From Peptoniphilus duerdenii ATCC BAA-1640 (GTDB lineage Bacteria > Bacillota > Clostridia > Tissierellales > Peptoniphilaceae): a stretch of DNA of 64,000 bases. The DNA lies in contig NZ_GL397071.1 in NCBI RefSeq assembly GCF_000146345.1, forward strand, positions 1,812,387 through 1,876,386. The letters are read 5' to 3'. Position numbers and translations under genes: made by a program. A model generated the notes under the pieces. The model was not told the origin of the DNA, ran no database searches, and saw only the letters and a list, made by a program, of their open reading frames with translations. Below are positions 25,953-34,083 of the stretch, piece after piece (within the stretch, counting starts at the first letter, position 1; every line of letters starts with the position of its first letter).

Positions 25953-27396
25953 TTCTATCTATCTTTCCATTTCTATTCTTAGGAAGTCTCTCTAAATGTA
26001 CTATTTCATTTGGAAACATATACTTAGGTATTCTGTCCCTTAAAAACACAATTATATTTCTTCTTTTTATCTCTTCTCCAGAATAGAAAAACACAATCTT
26101 TTCATCATCAAAGTCGTAGATACAAGCACCTTCTTCAATTTCCTCCATAGAAGATAAAGAAGCTTCTATCTCTCCAAGTTCGATTCTACTACCCATATGT
26201 TTAATTTGGTCATCGCTTCTAGAAAGAAATACGAACTCTCCTCTTTCGTTATACTTTGCAATATCTCCAGTTCTGTAGACTATATCCCTAAAGAAATCCT
26301 GTCTTGGGTCTTGGATAAAAGCAGATTTAGTTCTATCTTCGTCCCGATAATATCCACAGGAAATCTTCGAACCTCTTACGACGATCTCGCCCTTTTCACT
26401 GCTTTCCTTTAAATCTTCATCCACCAAGAAAATTTCCATATTTGGAATTGACTTTCCAATAGGGATTATTTCATCGTCACTGAGTTTTCTGTCGACAACA
26501 TAGTAGGCGCAGTCCACCGTGGTTTCAGATGGTCCATAGAGATTTACAAATTTTGCATCCACCTTGTCCATTAGATAATTTAATTTAGAAGTTTGGAAAC
26601 TTTCACCTGCAAATGAAATTTTATTTACATATTTTAGATTATCTTTCTCCAAAACTTTTGAATTTACCAGAATATTTAGAGCGCTTACTGCCCAGAGAAG
26701 CACATTTACCCTATTTCCGTTTAAAAATTCAACCAAATTTATAGGAAGTGCAAAGTATTTTTGCGGAATTACTACGAGTTTTACTCCGCAAGCTCCGAAT
26801 AGAAATACATCCTTCATCGCCCCATCGAAATAAAAAGGACTTTGACATCCGAGGACGTCTTTTTCATCTATTTCAAATGTCTCCTTCAAGAATTTAACAA
26901 GTTCAAGAGTTTGGCTGTGATTTATTAACACTCCTTTAGGCTCGCCAGTGCTTCCAGAAGTCCATATGAGGTAACAAGGGTCTATGTCTATATGACTCTC
27001 TCTAATCCTCTTTAATATTTCATCATCCGCGCTGAAACTCCCTCTAGTGTCTATGGTTTCAAAATCAGAAAATACACCATCTTCATTGACAGATAGATAA
27101 GCCACAGGTTTTGCTCTTTCAGTCATCATCTCAAGTCTCTTCTTTGGAGTTTTTGAATCCACAGGCATGAAAAAATTGCCAGAATACATAGCCGCATAAA
27201 ATCCCACCAAAGAATATATGCTTCTATCAGATTCTACTGCCACGGCTCTATTTTTAAATCCAAGTCTTGCGATTTTCGTTCCAAGTTCTCTTGCTCTCTT
27301 TACAAACTCCCCTATGGTCATACTCTCATTTTCATCCACAAGGACTACTTTATCAGGATTTTTATTTCTATTTTCTTCAAGTAAATCTAATATCAT
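25912..27396 (-). CDS. amino-acid adenylating ligase (DltA-like)
   Basis: A 494-residue ANL-superfamily enzyme related to D-alanine:carrier protein ligase DltA. Signatures: YLIWTSGSTGEPKG (phosphate loop, 142-155), FYFDGAMKD with Asp191 placed to hold the amino group, NLYGPSETTVD, YRTGDIAKY, and the C-terminal lysine in LPKNRNGKID. In characterised DltA proteins a Cys just before G-E (about position 268) selects D-alanine; here the aligned residue is Ala263 in SFAGES, so the substrate may not be D-alanine. It overlaps coaE by four bases and heads the wall-modification cassette. Confidence 0.85.
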   Translation of the reverse strand: MILDLLEENRNKNPDKVVLVDENESMTIGEFVKRARELGTKIARLGFKNRAVAVESDRSIYSLVGFYAAMYSGNFFMPVDSKTPKKRLEMMTERAKPVAYLSVNEDGVFSDFETIDTRGSFSADDEILKRIRESHIDIDPCYLIWTSGSTGEPKGVLINHSQTLELVKFLKETFEIDEKDVLGCQSPFYFDGAMKDVFLFGACGVKLVVIPQKYFALPINLVEFLNGNRVNVLLWAVSALNILVNSKVLEKDNLKYVNKISFAGESFQTSKLNYLMDKVDAKFVNLYGPSETTVDCAYYVVDRKLSDDEIIPIGKSIPNMEIFLVDEDLKESSEKGEIVVRGSKISCGYYRDEDRTKSAFIQDPRQDFFRDIVYRTGDIAKYNERGEFVFLSRSDDQIKHMGSRIELGEIEASLSSMEEIEEGACIYDFDDEKIVFFYSGEEIKRRNIIVFLRDRIPKYMFPNEIVHLERLPKNRNGKIDRNELRTIYEKNKGN

Positions 27397-27986
27397 TTCA
27401 ATCTCTCTAACGCTTTTAATACATTTTTTCTAAGGCTTTCTAAGCCATCATTGTTTTCTACTACATAATCCGCGAGTTTTCTCTTTTTTTCTATGGAAAT
27501 TTGAGAATCAATAATCCTTTGTGCTTCTGTCTTACTTATATTGTCCCTTTCCATAAGTCTTTTTAGTTGTATGCTAGGTTTGGAATATACAACCCATACT
27601 TCGTCATAATTTAATCCGTAAATTTTCGCTTCATCTAAAGTTTCAAAAAGAAGTGGCACATCTAAAAAATTAATTTCGCCATCCTTAATTCTTGAAAGTA
27701 TGGTTTCATAAATCGTTCTATGCATAATAGTGTTTAAAATCTTAAGTTTTTCTTCATCTTTAAATACTATATTCCTTACATAGCTGCGATTTAACTTGCC
27801 ACCTAGAGTCGCATCGTCTCCGAAAAATTTTCTAATTTCGCCTAGGATATCTTCTCTTTCTGCAACTTCCCTTGCAACTAAATCTGAATCTATAACACTA
27901 TATCCCAAATCTCTTAAAATATTTGAGACTTGGGATTTCCCTGTTGCTATGGAACCAGTTATGCCGATTATTTTACATGGTTTCAT
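27393..27986 (-). CDS. coaE: dephospho-CoA kinase
   Basis: Last step of CoA synthesis: phosphorylates the ribose 3'-OH of dephospho-CoA. The 197-residue protein has the P-loop GITGSIATGKS, DSDLVAREV, the lid LKRLMERDNISKTEAQ, and ADYVVENNDG near the end, all typical. It overlaps polA by 14 bases, a conserved polA-coaE pairing in Firmicutes. CoA also supplies the phosphopantetheine of the downstream carrier protein. Confidence 0.96.
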   Translation of the reverse strand: MKPCKIIGITGSIATGKSQVSNILRDLGYSVIDSDLVAREVAEREDILGEIRKFFGDDATLGGKLNRSYVRNIVFKDEEKLKILNTIMHRTIYETILSRIKDGEINFLDVPLLFETLDEAKIYGLNYDEVWVVYSKPSIQLKRLMERDNISKTEAQRIIDSQISIEKKRKLADYVVENNDGLESLRKNVLKALERLK

Positions 27987-30621
27987 ACATACTCTTACCA
28001 GTATCTAGTGATACTTTTAATGGAACATTTAATTTAACCGCATTTTCCATTATATCCTTCATCAATTCTTCTACCACTTCAAGCTCGTCATTAACTGCAT
28101 CTACCACAAGTTCGTCATGGATGGTAAGAATTAGTTTAGATTTCAAATTTCTCTTCTTAATTTCACCATACACTTTAACCATTGCAATCTTAATAATATC
28201 TGCAGCAGAACCTTGTATAGGAGTGTTAAGAGCAATTCTTTCTCCAAAGGATCTGATGTTGAAATTCTTTGCAGAAAGTTCTGGGATATATCTTCTTCTG
28301 TTGAAAATCGTCTTTACATATCCTTGCTTCTTACCAGTTTCAATTTCATAATCCATATATTCTTTAACTTTTTTAAAATTATCAAAGTATCCGTCGATAT
28401 ATTCTTTTGCAAGTTCTCTTGTAATTCCAAGTTGTCTTGAAAGTCCAAAGTCAGAAATTCCATATACAATTCCGAAGTTAACTGCCTTTGCTCTAGATCT
28501 TAAAAGGTCTGTAACATCTTCCTTATCCACGTGGAAAACTTCTGATGCAGTCTTGGTGTGGATATCCATTCCATGTTCAAATGCTTCCATCATCCTTGGG
28601 TCTTTTGAAAGACTCGCAAGAACCCTAAGTTCAATTTGACTGTAGTCGCAATCCACCAATGTTGAATCTTCACTTGCTAAGAATGCTCCCCTTATGAGTC
28701 TTCCCTCTTCAGATCTAATAGGAATATTTTGTAAATTTGGCTCAGTTGAACTGATCCTTCCAGTAGAAGTTCCAGTTTGATTAAATCTCGAATGAATTCT
28801 GCCAGTCTTTTCATTTATAAGGGCTTTTAACCCATCGATGTAGGTATTTTTAAGTTTTGTAAGCTTTCTATATTCCAAAATATTTTCTATAATAGGACTT
28901 TCGTCGACCAATTTTTCTAGTACGTCTTGTGCAGTTGAATATCCGGTCTTCGTCTTCTTTATCACAGTAAGTCTAAGTTTATCAAATAAAATTTCTCCCA
29001 GCTGCTTCGTAGAATTTATATTGAACTCTTCTCCAGAAATTTCAAAGATTGAGCTAGTTAGATTTTCAATTCTATCATCTAAGTTTTTACCTATATCATC
29101 AAGTACACTAACTTCAGTCTTAATGCCTGTTAGTTCCATATAGGCTAGAACTTCAAGTAGTGGAAGTTCTATTTCTCTATATAGATCAACCATCTCAAGC
29201 TCTTCTAGCTTTTCCATTTGGATTTCTTTTAATTTAAAACTTCCATTTAAAATAAATGAAAAATATTTGAATAGTTCATCTTTCTCTAAATCTGAGTAGG
29301 ATTTCTTCTTTACGCCCTTTCCAAGTAGGGACTGTTCGTCTTTATATGAGCCTAAATCATACTTAGAAATAATATTTTGAAATTCAAAACTTGATGCAGT
29401 TGAATCGAGAAGATATTCTACAATCATAGAGTCATAGGTCAAATTCTTCAAATCTATTTTCTTTGAAAGTAATATTATGACATCTTCTTTTGCATCATAA
29501 CCAATCTTTTCTATCTTTTCATCTTCAAATAAAGCTCTTAGATCTTCTACGATATCTTTGCTATATTCATAGAAAGAAGTCACGACTCCATCTGATAGAC
29601 CGATGTAGGTTGGATCTACTCCCTCGTAGATCTTGCCATCTGTTATAAATTTAAATCCCATAAGTTTAGATTTTTTAATCTTATCAATCATCGAATTTAA
29701 ATCTATAACTTCATATTTCGTAAGTTCAGTCACATCTACCTTTTCGATTTCAGGAACTTTTTCTGTGTCAAGCCTAGCTAAAAGTGTTTTGAAATCCAGT
29801 TCCGAATATAGTTTATAGAGTTCTTCGTAGTTATATTCCTCTTTCTTAAAATCATCTAGTTTATAATCTAGAGGAACTGTAGTGACAATAGTTCCAAGCT
29901 TCTTGCTCATAAATGCTTGTGCTTTGTTCTCGGTCAAGTTTTCGTTTAACTTCTTGCCGCTTACTTCATCTAAATTTTGGTATAAATTTTCTATGTTTTT
30001 ATATTCTTTTATTAACTTAATTCCCGTCTTTTCTCCAACGCCAGGCACTCCAGGAATATTATCGGAAGAATCGCCCATAAGAGCCTTTAAATCTATAAAT
30101 TCTTCTGGAGTAAGTCCGTATTCATCGTATAGATATTTTGGAGTCACTTCAAGAAGATCAGTGATTCCTTTTTTAGTTAAAAGCACAGTAGACTTATCGT
30201 CAACCAATTGAAAATAATCCTTGTCACCAGTTAAGAGATAACTTTCAAAATCATTCTTCGCTGCAAGTTTTGAAATCGTTCCAGCGATGTCGTCTGCTTC
30301 ATATACCGGTGAATCTAGAGTCTTTATATTCATAAGTTTTAAAATATCCATGATATATGGCCACTGTTGCATAAGTTCGCTCGGAGTCTTCTTTCTAGTG
30401 CCTTTGTAATCCTTGTAAAGTTCATGTCTAAATGTACGACCTTTCTTGTCGAAGCATACAGCAACATGGGTAGGATTTATATTATCTATTGCATTTTCAA
30501 CCATCATCACAAAACCATATATAGCGTTTGTATACATACCCTTTTTATTTTTTAAAAGTGGAAGTGCATAAAAAGCTCTAAAGAAAAGTGATGATCCGTC
30601 TATAATTAGTATTTTATTCAT
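27973..30621 (-). CDS. polA: DNA polymerase I
   Basis: 882-residue repair and Okazaki-fragment polymerase. Residues 1-290 are the 5'-3' exonuclease (DGSSLFFRAFYALP, GDSSDNIPGVPGVGEKT). The middle 3'-5' exonuclease-like domain (about 310-460) lacks the Asp-x-Glu metal site (MGFKFITDG instead), so proofreading is probably absent, as in other Gram-positive enzymes. The polymerase domain has motif A DYSQIELRVLA, motif B RSRAKAVNFGIVYG and motif C TIHDELV. First gene of the polA-to-MATE run. Confidence 0.97.
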   Translation of the reverse strand: MNKILIIDGSSLFFRAFYALPLLKNKKGMYTNAIYGFVMMVENAIDNINPTHVAVCFDKKGRTFRHELYKDYKGTRKKTPSELMQQWPYIMDILKLMNIKTLDSPVYEADDIAGTISKLAAKNDFESYLLTGDKDYFQLVDDKSTVLLTKKGITDLLEVTPKYLYDEYGLTPEEFIDLKALMGDSSDNIPGVPGVGEKTGIKLIKEYKNIENLYQNLDEVSGKKLNENLTENKAQAFMSKKLGTIVTTVPLDYKLDDFKKEEYNYEELYKLYSELDFKTLLARLDTEKVPEIEKVDVTELTKYEVIDLNSMIDKIKKSKLMGFKFITDGKIYEGVDPTYIGLSDGVVTSFYEYSKDIVEDLRALFEDEKIEKIGYDAKEDVIILLSKKIDLKNLTYDSMIVEYLLDSTASSFEFQNIISKYDLGSYKDEQSLLGKGVKKKSYSDLEKDELFKYFSFILNGSFKLKEIQMEKLEELEMVDLYREIELPLLEVLAYMELTGIKTEVSVLDDIGKNLDDRIENLTSSIFEISGEEFNINSTKQLGEILFDKLRLTVIKKTKTGYSTAQDVLEKLVDESPIIENILEYRKLTKLKNTYIDGLKALINEKTGRIHSRFNQTGTSTGRISSTEPNLQNIPIRSEEGRLIRGAFLASEDSTLVDCDYSQIELRVLASLSKDPRMMEAFEHGMDIHTKTASEVFHVDKEDVTDLLRSRAKAVNFGIVYGISDFGLSRQLGITRELAKEYIDGYFDNFKKVKEYMDYEIETGKKQGYVKTIFNRRRYIPELSAKNFNIRSFGERIALNTPIQGSAADIIKIAMVKVYGEIKKRNLKSKLILTIHDELVVDAVNDELEVVEELMKDIMENAVKLNVPLKVSLDTGKSMYETM

Positions 30622-30635
30622 AATACACCTCTAGT

Positions 30636-30646
30636 ATATTATAGCA
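30636..30646 (-). promoter_or_regulatory. probable extended -10 promoter of polA
   Basis: Minus-strand TGCTATAAT a little upstream of the polA start. No clear -35 element is visible at 17-18 bases. Confidence 0.45.
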
Positions 30647-30682
30647 TAGTAGAGTTAATAGAAGAACACAGCCACCTTATTA

Positions 30683-30711
30683 TTGCAATATATAAAAAAA
30701 AGTGTTATTAT
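30683..30711 (+). promoter_or_regulatory. promoter of tRNA-Leu
   Basis: TTGCAA (30683-30688), 17-base spacer, TATTAT (30706-30711); the tRNA begins 10 bases later. Confidence 0.65.
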
Positions 30712-30721
30712 TATAAAGCAA

Positions 30722-30808
30722 GCCGAAATGGCGGAACTGGCAGACGCGCGAGACTCAAAATCTCGTGGTGGCAACATCGTGTGGGTTCAAGTCCCACTTT
30801 CGGCACCA
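30722..30808 (+). tRNA. tRNA-Leu (anticodon CAA)
   Basis: 87-nt class II tRNA: acceptor GCCGAAA pairing with TTTCGGC, discriminator A, encoded CCA; anticodon stem CGAGA/TCTCG with loop CTCAAAA giving CAA; a long variable arm (GTGGTGGCAACATCGTG) and T-arm with GTTCAAGTC. Confidence 0.97.
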
Positions 30809-30904
30809 AAATTTTTTGAGCATTGTAATTTCAACATTTGCAGTGCATCAAACTAAAAAAGTTGGCTACCTGTTGGCTACCCAATTCATATTTATTTAAA
30901 ATAT
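30809..30904. other. possible integration scar after tRNA-Leu
   Basis: Between the tRNA and its terminator lie about 95 bases of odd sequence including two copies of GTTGGCTACC 11 bases apart (around 30861-30881). tRNA-Leu 3' ends are common integrase targets and the terminator is unusually distant, so a leftover from a lost element is possible; no integrase gene is present. Confidence 0.3.
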
Positions 30905-30927
30905 AACCGCATTAGCGGTTTTTTATT
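30905..30927 (+). terminator. terminator downstream of tRNA-Leu
   Basis: Six-bp stem AACCGC/GCGGTT with loop ATTA and a T-run. It lies about 95 bases after the tRNA. From here to 31157 (about 230 bases) the sequence is very AT-rich with no gene that I can see. Confidence 0.8.
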
Positions 30928-31157
30928 TTGCTTTTTTATTATTTTTTTATTATTTATTAATTTATTTTTAAAAATTTTACAGCCTATTTTTTACAATTCC
31001 ATTAAAATAATTCCACAATTTCAAATTATCAATTGCAATTCGAATTTCAATAAATTTATTTTGTCTGTCAAAGGTTTTTGAACGGTTGGTGAAAATCCGG
31101 TGAAAACGCTAAAAATGCACAAAATATTTATAAAATTTTTTGAAGTTTTTTGTATTT

Positions 31158-31173
31158 TGTGATTGGAGTCACA
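31158..31173 (+). promoter_or_regulatory. TGTGA-N6-TCACA operator (CRP/FNR type)
   Basis: Perfect palindrome TGTGA-TTGGAG-TCACA. With the -10 at 31195-31200 and start at about 31207 its centre lies at -41.5, the class II activator position for CRP/FNR-family regulators. Rex, whose sites contain a similar core, is an alternative. The same palindrome at the same relative position precedes the PFOR gene. Confidence 0.7.
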
Positions 31174-31194
31174 GAATTAACAATCAATATCATT

Positions 31195-31200
31195 TATACT
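31195..31200 (+). promoter_or_regulatory. -10 element of the 58-residue gene
   Basis: TATACT, with no usable -35 hexamer at 16-18 bases, as expected for a promoter that needs an activator bound at -41.5. Confidence 0.55.
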
Positions 31201-31264
31201 TAGTTTGAAGTTAAGAAATAAGACTTAAAAAGTCAGCAATAAATAAAATTATGGAGGTACACAA

Positions 31265-31441
31265 ATGAGATTTTTTTCTAAAAACAATTCAAACGATATT
31301 AAAAACGAAAGAAGCTTAGACAGAGTTAACAGATCATATTTCTTTAGCACAAAGGAATTCTCTTACAACGCTTCATTAAATACAGAATACAAAAACACAC
31401 TTGCAGATTCAATCTGGAGTGTTAACAGAAGAAATATTTAA
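31265..31441 (+). CDS. small protein of unknown function, 58 residues
   Basis: An ATG with a near-perfect ribosome binding site (GGAGG, seven bases before) opens a 58-codon frame starting MRFFSKNNSNDIKNERSLDR and ending in DSIWSVNRRNI. It is hydrophilic, basic-acidic mixed, Asn/Ser-rich, with no cysteine, signal peptide or membrane segment. Many codons end in C (AAC, TTC, TAC), as in the highly expressed PFOR gene here. It has its own activator-type promoter and a strong terminator, giving a transcript of about 290 nt, so it is very probably expressed. I do not recognise it; the RNA itself could also have a regulatory function. Confidence 0.7.
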   Translation: MRFFSKNNSNDIKNERSLDRVNRSYFFSTKEFSYNASLNTEYKNTLADSIWSVNRRNI

Positions 31442-31470
31442 TTACCTTAATAAACTAATTTTGTCCATTA

Positions 31471-31501
31471 AAAAGATCTTGCTTAGCGCAGGATCTTTTT
31501 T
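31471..31501 (+). terminator. terminator of the small gene
   Basis: Twelve-position stem AAAAGATCTTGC/GCAGGATCTTTT (one G-U pair) with loop TTAGC, ending in a T-run. Confidence 0.9.
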
Positions 31502-31521
31502 ATTTACAATTTTACTTACAT

Positions 31522-31547
31522 AAAAAAAAAGAGGTCTTCACCTCTTT
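31522..31547 (-). terminator. terminator of the ireB-udk operon
   Basis: Eight-bp stem AAAGAGGT/ACCTCTTT with loop of four and a minus-strand T-run, shortly after the udk stop. Confidence 0.9.
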
Positions 31548-31563
31548 AATTCTTATATTATAT

Positions 31564-32193
31564 TTAATTCTGTTCGTTTTTTAAAATTTGTTTAATCTTT
31601 GTGTGGATTAAATCTATTGCTACCGTGTTATAACCGCCTTCCAGGATTATTATATCCGCATACCTTTTTGATGGCTCAACGAATTGTATATGAGCTGGTC
31701 TTACTGTGCTCATATATTGTAGTATTACCGAGTCAAGACTCCTTCCCCTATCCTTCATATCCCTTAGAATTCTTCTTATTATTCTAACATCTGCATCTGT
31801 ATCCACAAATACTTTGATATCTAGTAGATCTCTTATTTCTTTTTCAGCTAGGATTAGTATTCCTTCTAGGATTATTACATCCTTTGGTTCAACTCTTTTA
31901 GTCTCTTCTGTTCTATTGTGAATTGAAAAATCATAGACAGGTTTTTCTATTGCTTTTCCTGCTATCAAATCTTTTAACTGTGATACCAATAGTTCGTTAT
32001 CAAAAGCAAATGGATGATCGTAGTTGGTCTTTACTCTCTCTTCAAATGGTAGGTTGGATTGGTCCTTGTAGTAAGAGTCCTGTTCTATTATAGTTACATC
32101 TTTTTCATCTATAAGTTTAATAAGTTCTTTGGTTATGGTACTCTTACCAGACCCAGTTCCTCCTGCAATTCCAATTATAACTGGTTTTTTCAT
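31564..32193 (-). CDS. udk: uridine kinase
   Basis: Phosphorylates uridine and cytidine in nucleoside salvage. The 209-residue protein has the P-loop [38 protein letters not shown] for substrate binding, and [12 protein letters not shown], all diagnostic. It ends the operon and overlaps the U32 peptidase gene by four bases; the U32-udk order is also found in Bacillus subtilis (yrrO-udk). Confidence 0.96.
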   Translation of the reverse strand: MKKPVIIGIAGGTGSGKSTITKELIKLIDEKDVTIIEQDSYYKDQSNLPFEERVKTNYDHPFAFDNELLVSQLKDLIAGKAIEKPVYDFSIHNRTEETKRVEPKDVIILEGILILAEKEIRDLLDIKVFVDTDADVRIIRRILRDMKDRGRSLDSVILQYMSTVRPAHIQFVEPSKRYADIIILEGGYNTVAIDLIHTKIKQILKNEQN

Positions 32194-33416
32194 GACTGAG
32201 ATTTTCTCCTTATCATATATTTTTCTTCTACAGGTTCTATCGTTTTAAATTTATATATTTGTAGAGCCTTGTTGGCAACGTCTATGACATTGTCATCTTC
32301 GTCATACATTTCTTCTATTGTTTGAGTAAAATGTTTCCTTCCAGGTCCGAAAATTTCTACTTCTTCTCCAGGAAATATTCTATTTTTTTGTACTACCGTT
32401 GCGATTTTAGTATCTTCATCGTAATCAGTTACCACACCCACATAGTCATATCCGCGAATATATGAATTATCTGTGTAGACTTGTGAATCTTCCTTAGCCT
32501 TTCCGTAGAAAAATCCTGTAGTCCAATCTCTGTGGCTGACCTTTTTTAATTCTTCTTCATAGTATGGGTCAAATTTATAATTTTTCGGATCGCTATAATA
32601 TTCATCTATCGCCATTCTATAAGATCTTATGGTTGTTGCTAAATAGTAATCGCTCTTTACTCTTCCTTCTATCTTGAGGGATGCAATTCCCGCTTCGATA
32701 AGTTCGTCCAAGTGGGCTATCATGTTAAGATCCTTGGAGTTCATGATAAATGTACCTTCATCATGTTCTTCTATTGGGAAATATTCTCCTGGTCTCTTCT
32801 CTTCAACAAGATAGTATTTGTACCTACAAGGTTGAGCGCAGTCTCCCATATTAGCATCTCTTCCTGTCATATAGTTTGAAAGTAGACATCTTCCGGAATA
32901 GGACATACACATTGCTCCATGGCAAAATGTTTCGATTTCTATCCCTTCAGTGTTCTTTACAATCTCTCTTATCTCTTCTAGAGAAAGTTCTCTTGCAAGG
33001 ACTACTCTTTTAGCGCCTTGTGCCTTCCAGAAATTAACAGTCTGACTATTTGTCACAGATCCTTGAGTAGATATGTGTATATCTAGCTTAGGTGCAGCAG
33101 ACTTAACTAGAGAAAACATCCCTGGATCGGAAATTATAACCGCATCCACTCCAGCATCTTCTAGTTCCTTCGCATACTCTTCAATGCCTATTATATCATT
33201 ATTGTGAGGTACAATATTTAGAGTTACATGGACATGAGCGCCCCTTTCGTGGGCGTATTCCACTCCCTCTCTTATCTCTTCTATAGAGAAATTCTTAGAT
33301 GCCTTCCTAAGTCCAAAGGAGCTCCCTCCTAGGTAAACCGCATCGGCACCATAATCTATTGCGGTTTTTAATTTATTTAAATCCCCTGCTGGGGCTAAAA
33401 GTTCAATCTTCTTCAA
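32190..33416 (-). CDS. U32 family protein, tRNA hydroxylation type (TrhP-like)
   Basis: A 408-residue U32-family protein: [27 protein letters not shown] at the start (given by [13 protein letters not shown]), [21 protein letters not shown], and [11 protein letters not shown] for the Fe-S-type cysteines. In B. subtilis and E. coli the YrrO/TrhP homologues make 5-hydroxyuridine at tRNA position 34 from prephenate-dependent chemistry. The gene directly upstream is the matching methyltransferase trmR, which supports this role over collagenase/peptidase activity. It overlaps trmR by 14 bases. Confidence 0.9.
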   Translation of the reverse strand: MKKIELLAPAGDLNKLKTAIDYGADAVYLGGSSFGLRKASKNFSIEEIREGVEYAHERGAHVHVTLNIVPHNNDIIGIEEYAKELEDAGVDAVIISDPGMFSLVKSAAPKLDIHISTQGSVTNSQTVNFWKAQGAKRVVLARELSLEEIREIVKNTEGIEIETFCHGAMCMSYSGRCLLSNYMTGRDANMGDCAQPCRYKYYLVEEKRPGEYFPIEEHDEGTFIMNSKDLNMIAHLDELIEAGIASLKIEGRVKSDYYLATTIRSYRMAIDEYYSDPKNYKFDPYYEEELKKVSHRDWTTGFFYGKAKEDSQVYTDNSYIRGYDYVGVVTDYDEDTKIATVVQKNRIFPGEEVEIFGPGRKHFTQTIEEMYDEDDNVIDVANKALQIYKFKTIEPVEEKYMIRRKSQS

Positions 33417-34056
33417 ATTTCCTCCTTATTAGTAGAGCTCCATCTCCAATAGGAACAATACTAGAGTAAAACCTTTCATCATCTTTTATATCTTTCAAAA
33501 ATTTTCTAAGTCTTTTAACTATGGTTATCTTTCTTCTCTTTACCAAATCCTGATTTGCAATCATTCCTCTGAAAAGTACATTGTCACAGACGATTATTCC
33601 ATCTCTATTTAAAAGTTTTATCGCTTCATCAAAATACTTTTCATACTGTCCTTTAGCAGCATCTATGAAAATAAAATCGTATCTTTCTTTGCACTCTAAG
33701 AGATACTCATAGGCATCAGAATGGACAATATCTATTTTATTTTCTAGTCCAGATTTCTTTATATTTTCACTTGCGATTTTTACCATATCCTCGTTTATTT
33801 CAACTGTTACTAGATTTTCTACAAAGTCACTCATAGAAAAAGATATGGCTGAATAACCAATAGCAGTTCCAAGTTCCAAAATTTTCTTAGGTTTTGTAGT
33901 ATTTATAAGAAAATTATAAAACTCTTCGCACTCTTCTTCAATTATTGGAACATGGTTTTTATCTGCGTAATCTCTAAGCTCAGCTAAAAGATCTGATTTA
34001 GTTTTATAAAGACTTCTTAGATAGTCTTCTATATATTCGTAGCTAACTTTGCTCAT
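33403..34056 (-). CDS. trmR: tRNA 5-hydroxyuridine methyltransferase (TrmR/YrrM-like)
   Basis: A 217-residue class I O-methyltransferase: SAM site ILELGTAIGYSAISFS, TVEINEDMVKIA, DFIFIDAAKGQYEKYF with the metal-binding Asp, and IVCDNVLFRGMI. In B. subtilis TrmR methylates 5-hydroxyuridine to 5-methoxyuridine in the tRNA wobble position. The ATG at 34056 gives the family length; an in-frame TTG at 34086 falls inside the AGGAGG site and is rejected. Between that AGGAGG and the ATG is a perfect small hairpin (GGGACA/TGTCCC), so start selection may depend on RNA folding. Confidence 0.88.
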   Translation of the reverse strand: MSKVSYEYIEDYLRSLYKTKSDLLAELRDYADKNHVPIIEEECEEFYNFLINTTKPKKILELGTAIGYSAISFSMSDFVENLVTVEINEDMVKIASENIKKSGLENKIDIVHSDAYEYLLECKERYDFIFIDAAKGQYEKYFDEAIKLLNRDGIIVCDNVLFRGMIANQDLVKRRKITIVKRLRKFLKDIKDDERFYSSIVPIGDGALLIRRKFEED

Positions 34057-34059
34057 AAA

Positions 34060-34083
34060 TTTAGGGACAAAAATGTCCCTCCT
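34060..34083 (-). promoter_or_regulatory. ribosome binding site and hairpin before trmR
   Basis: AGGAGG is followed by GGGACA-TTTT-TGTCCC, a six-bp stem whose 5' arm shares the last Gs of the binding site, then seven bases to the ATG. Folding would either hide part of the site or bring it close to the ATG; unfolded, the spacing of about 21 bases would be too long. Confidence 0.5.

Noticed and set aside
32190-33416. Collagenase-like secreted protease, suggested by the U32 family name.
   Set aside because: There is no signal peptide, and the linkage to trmR and the cysteine cluster fits tRNA hydroxylation.
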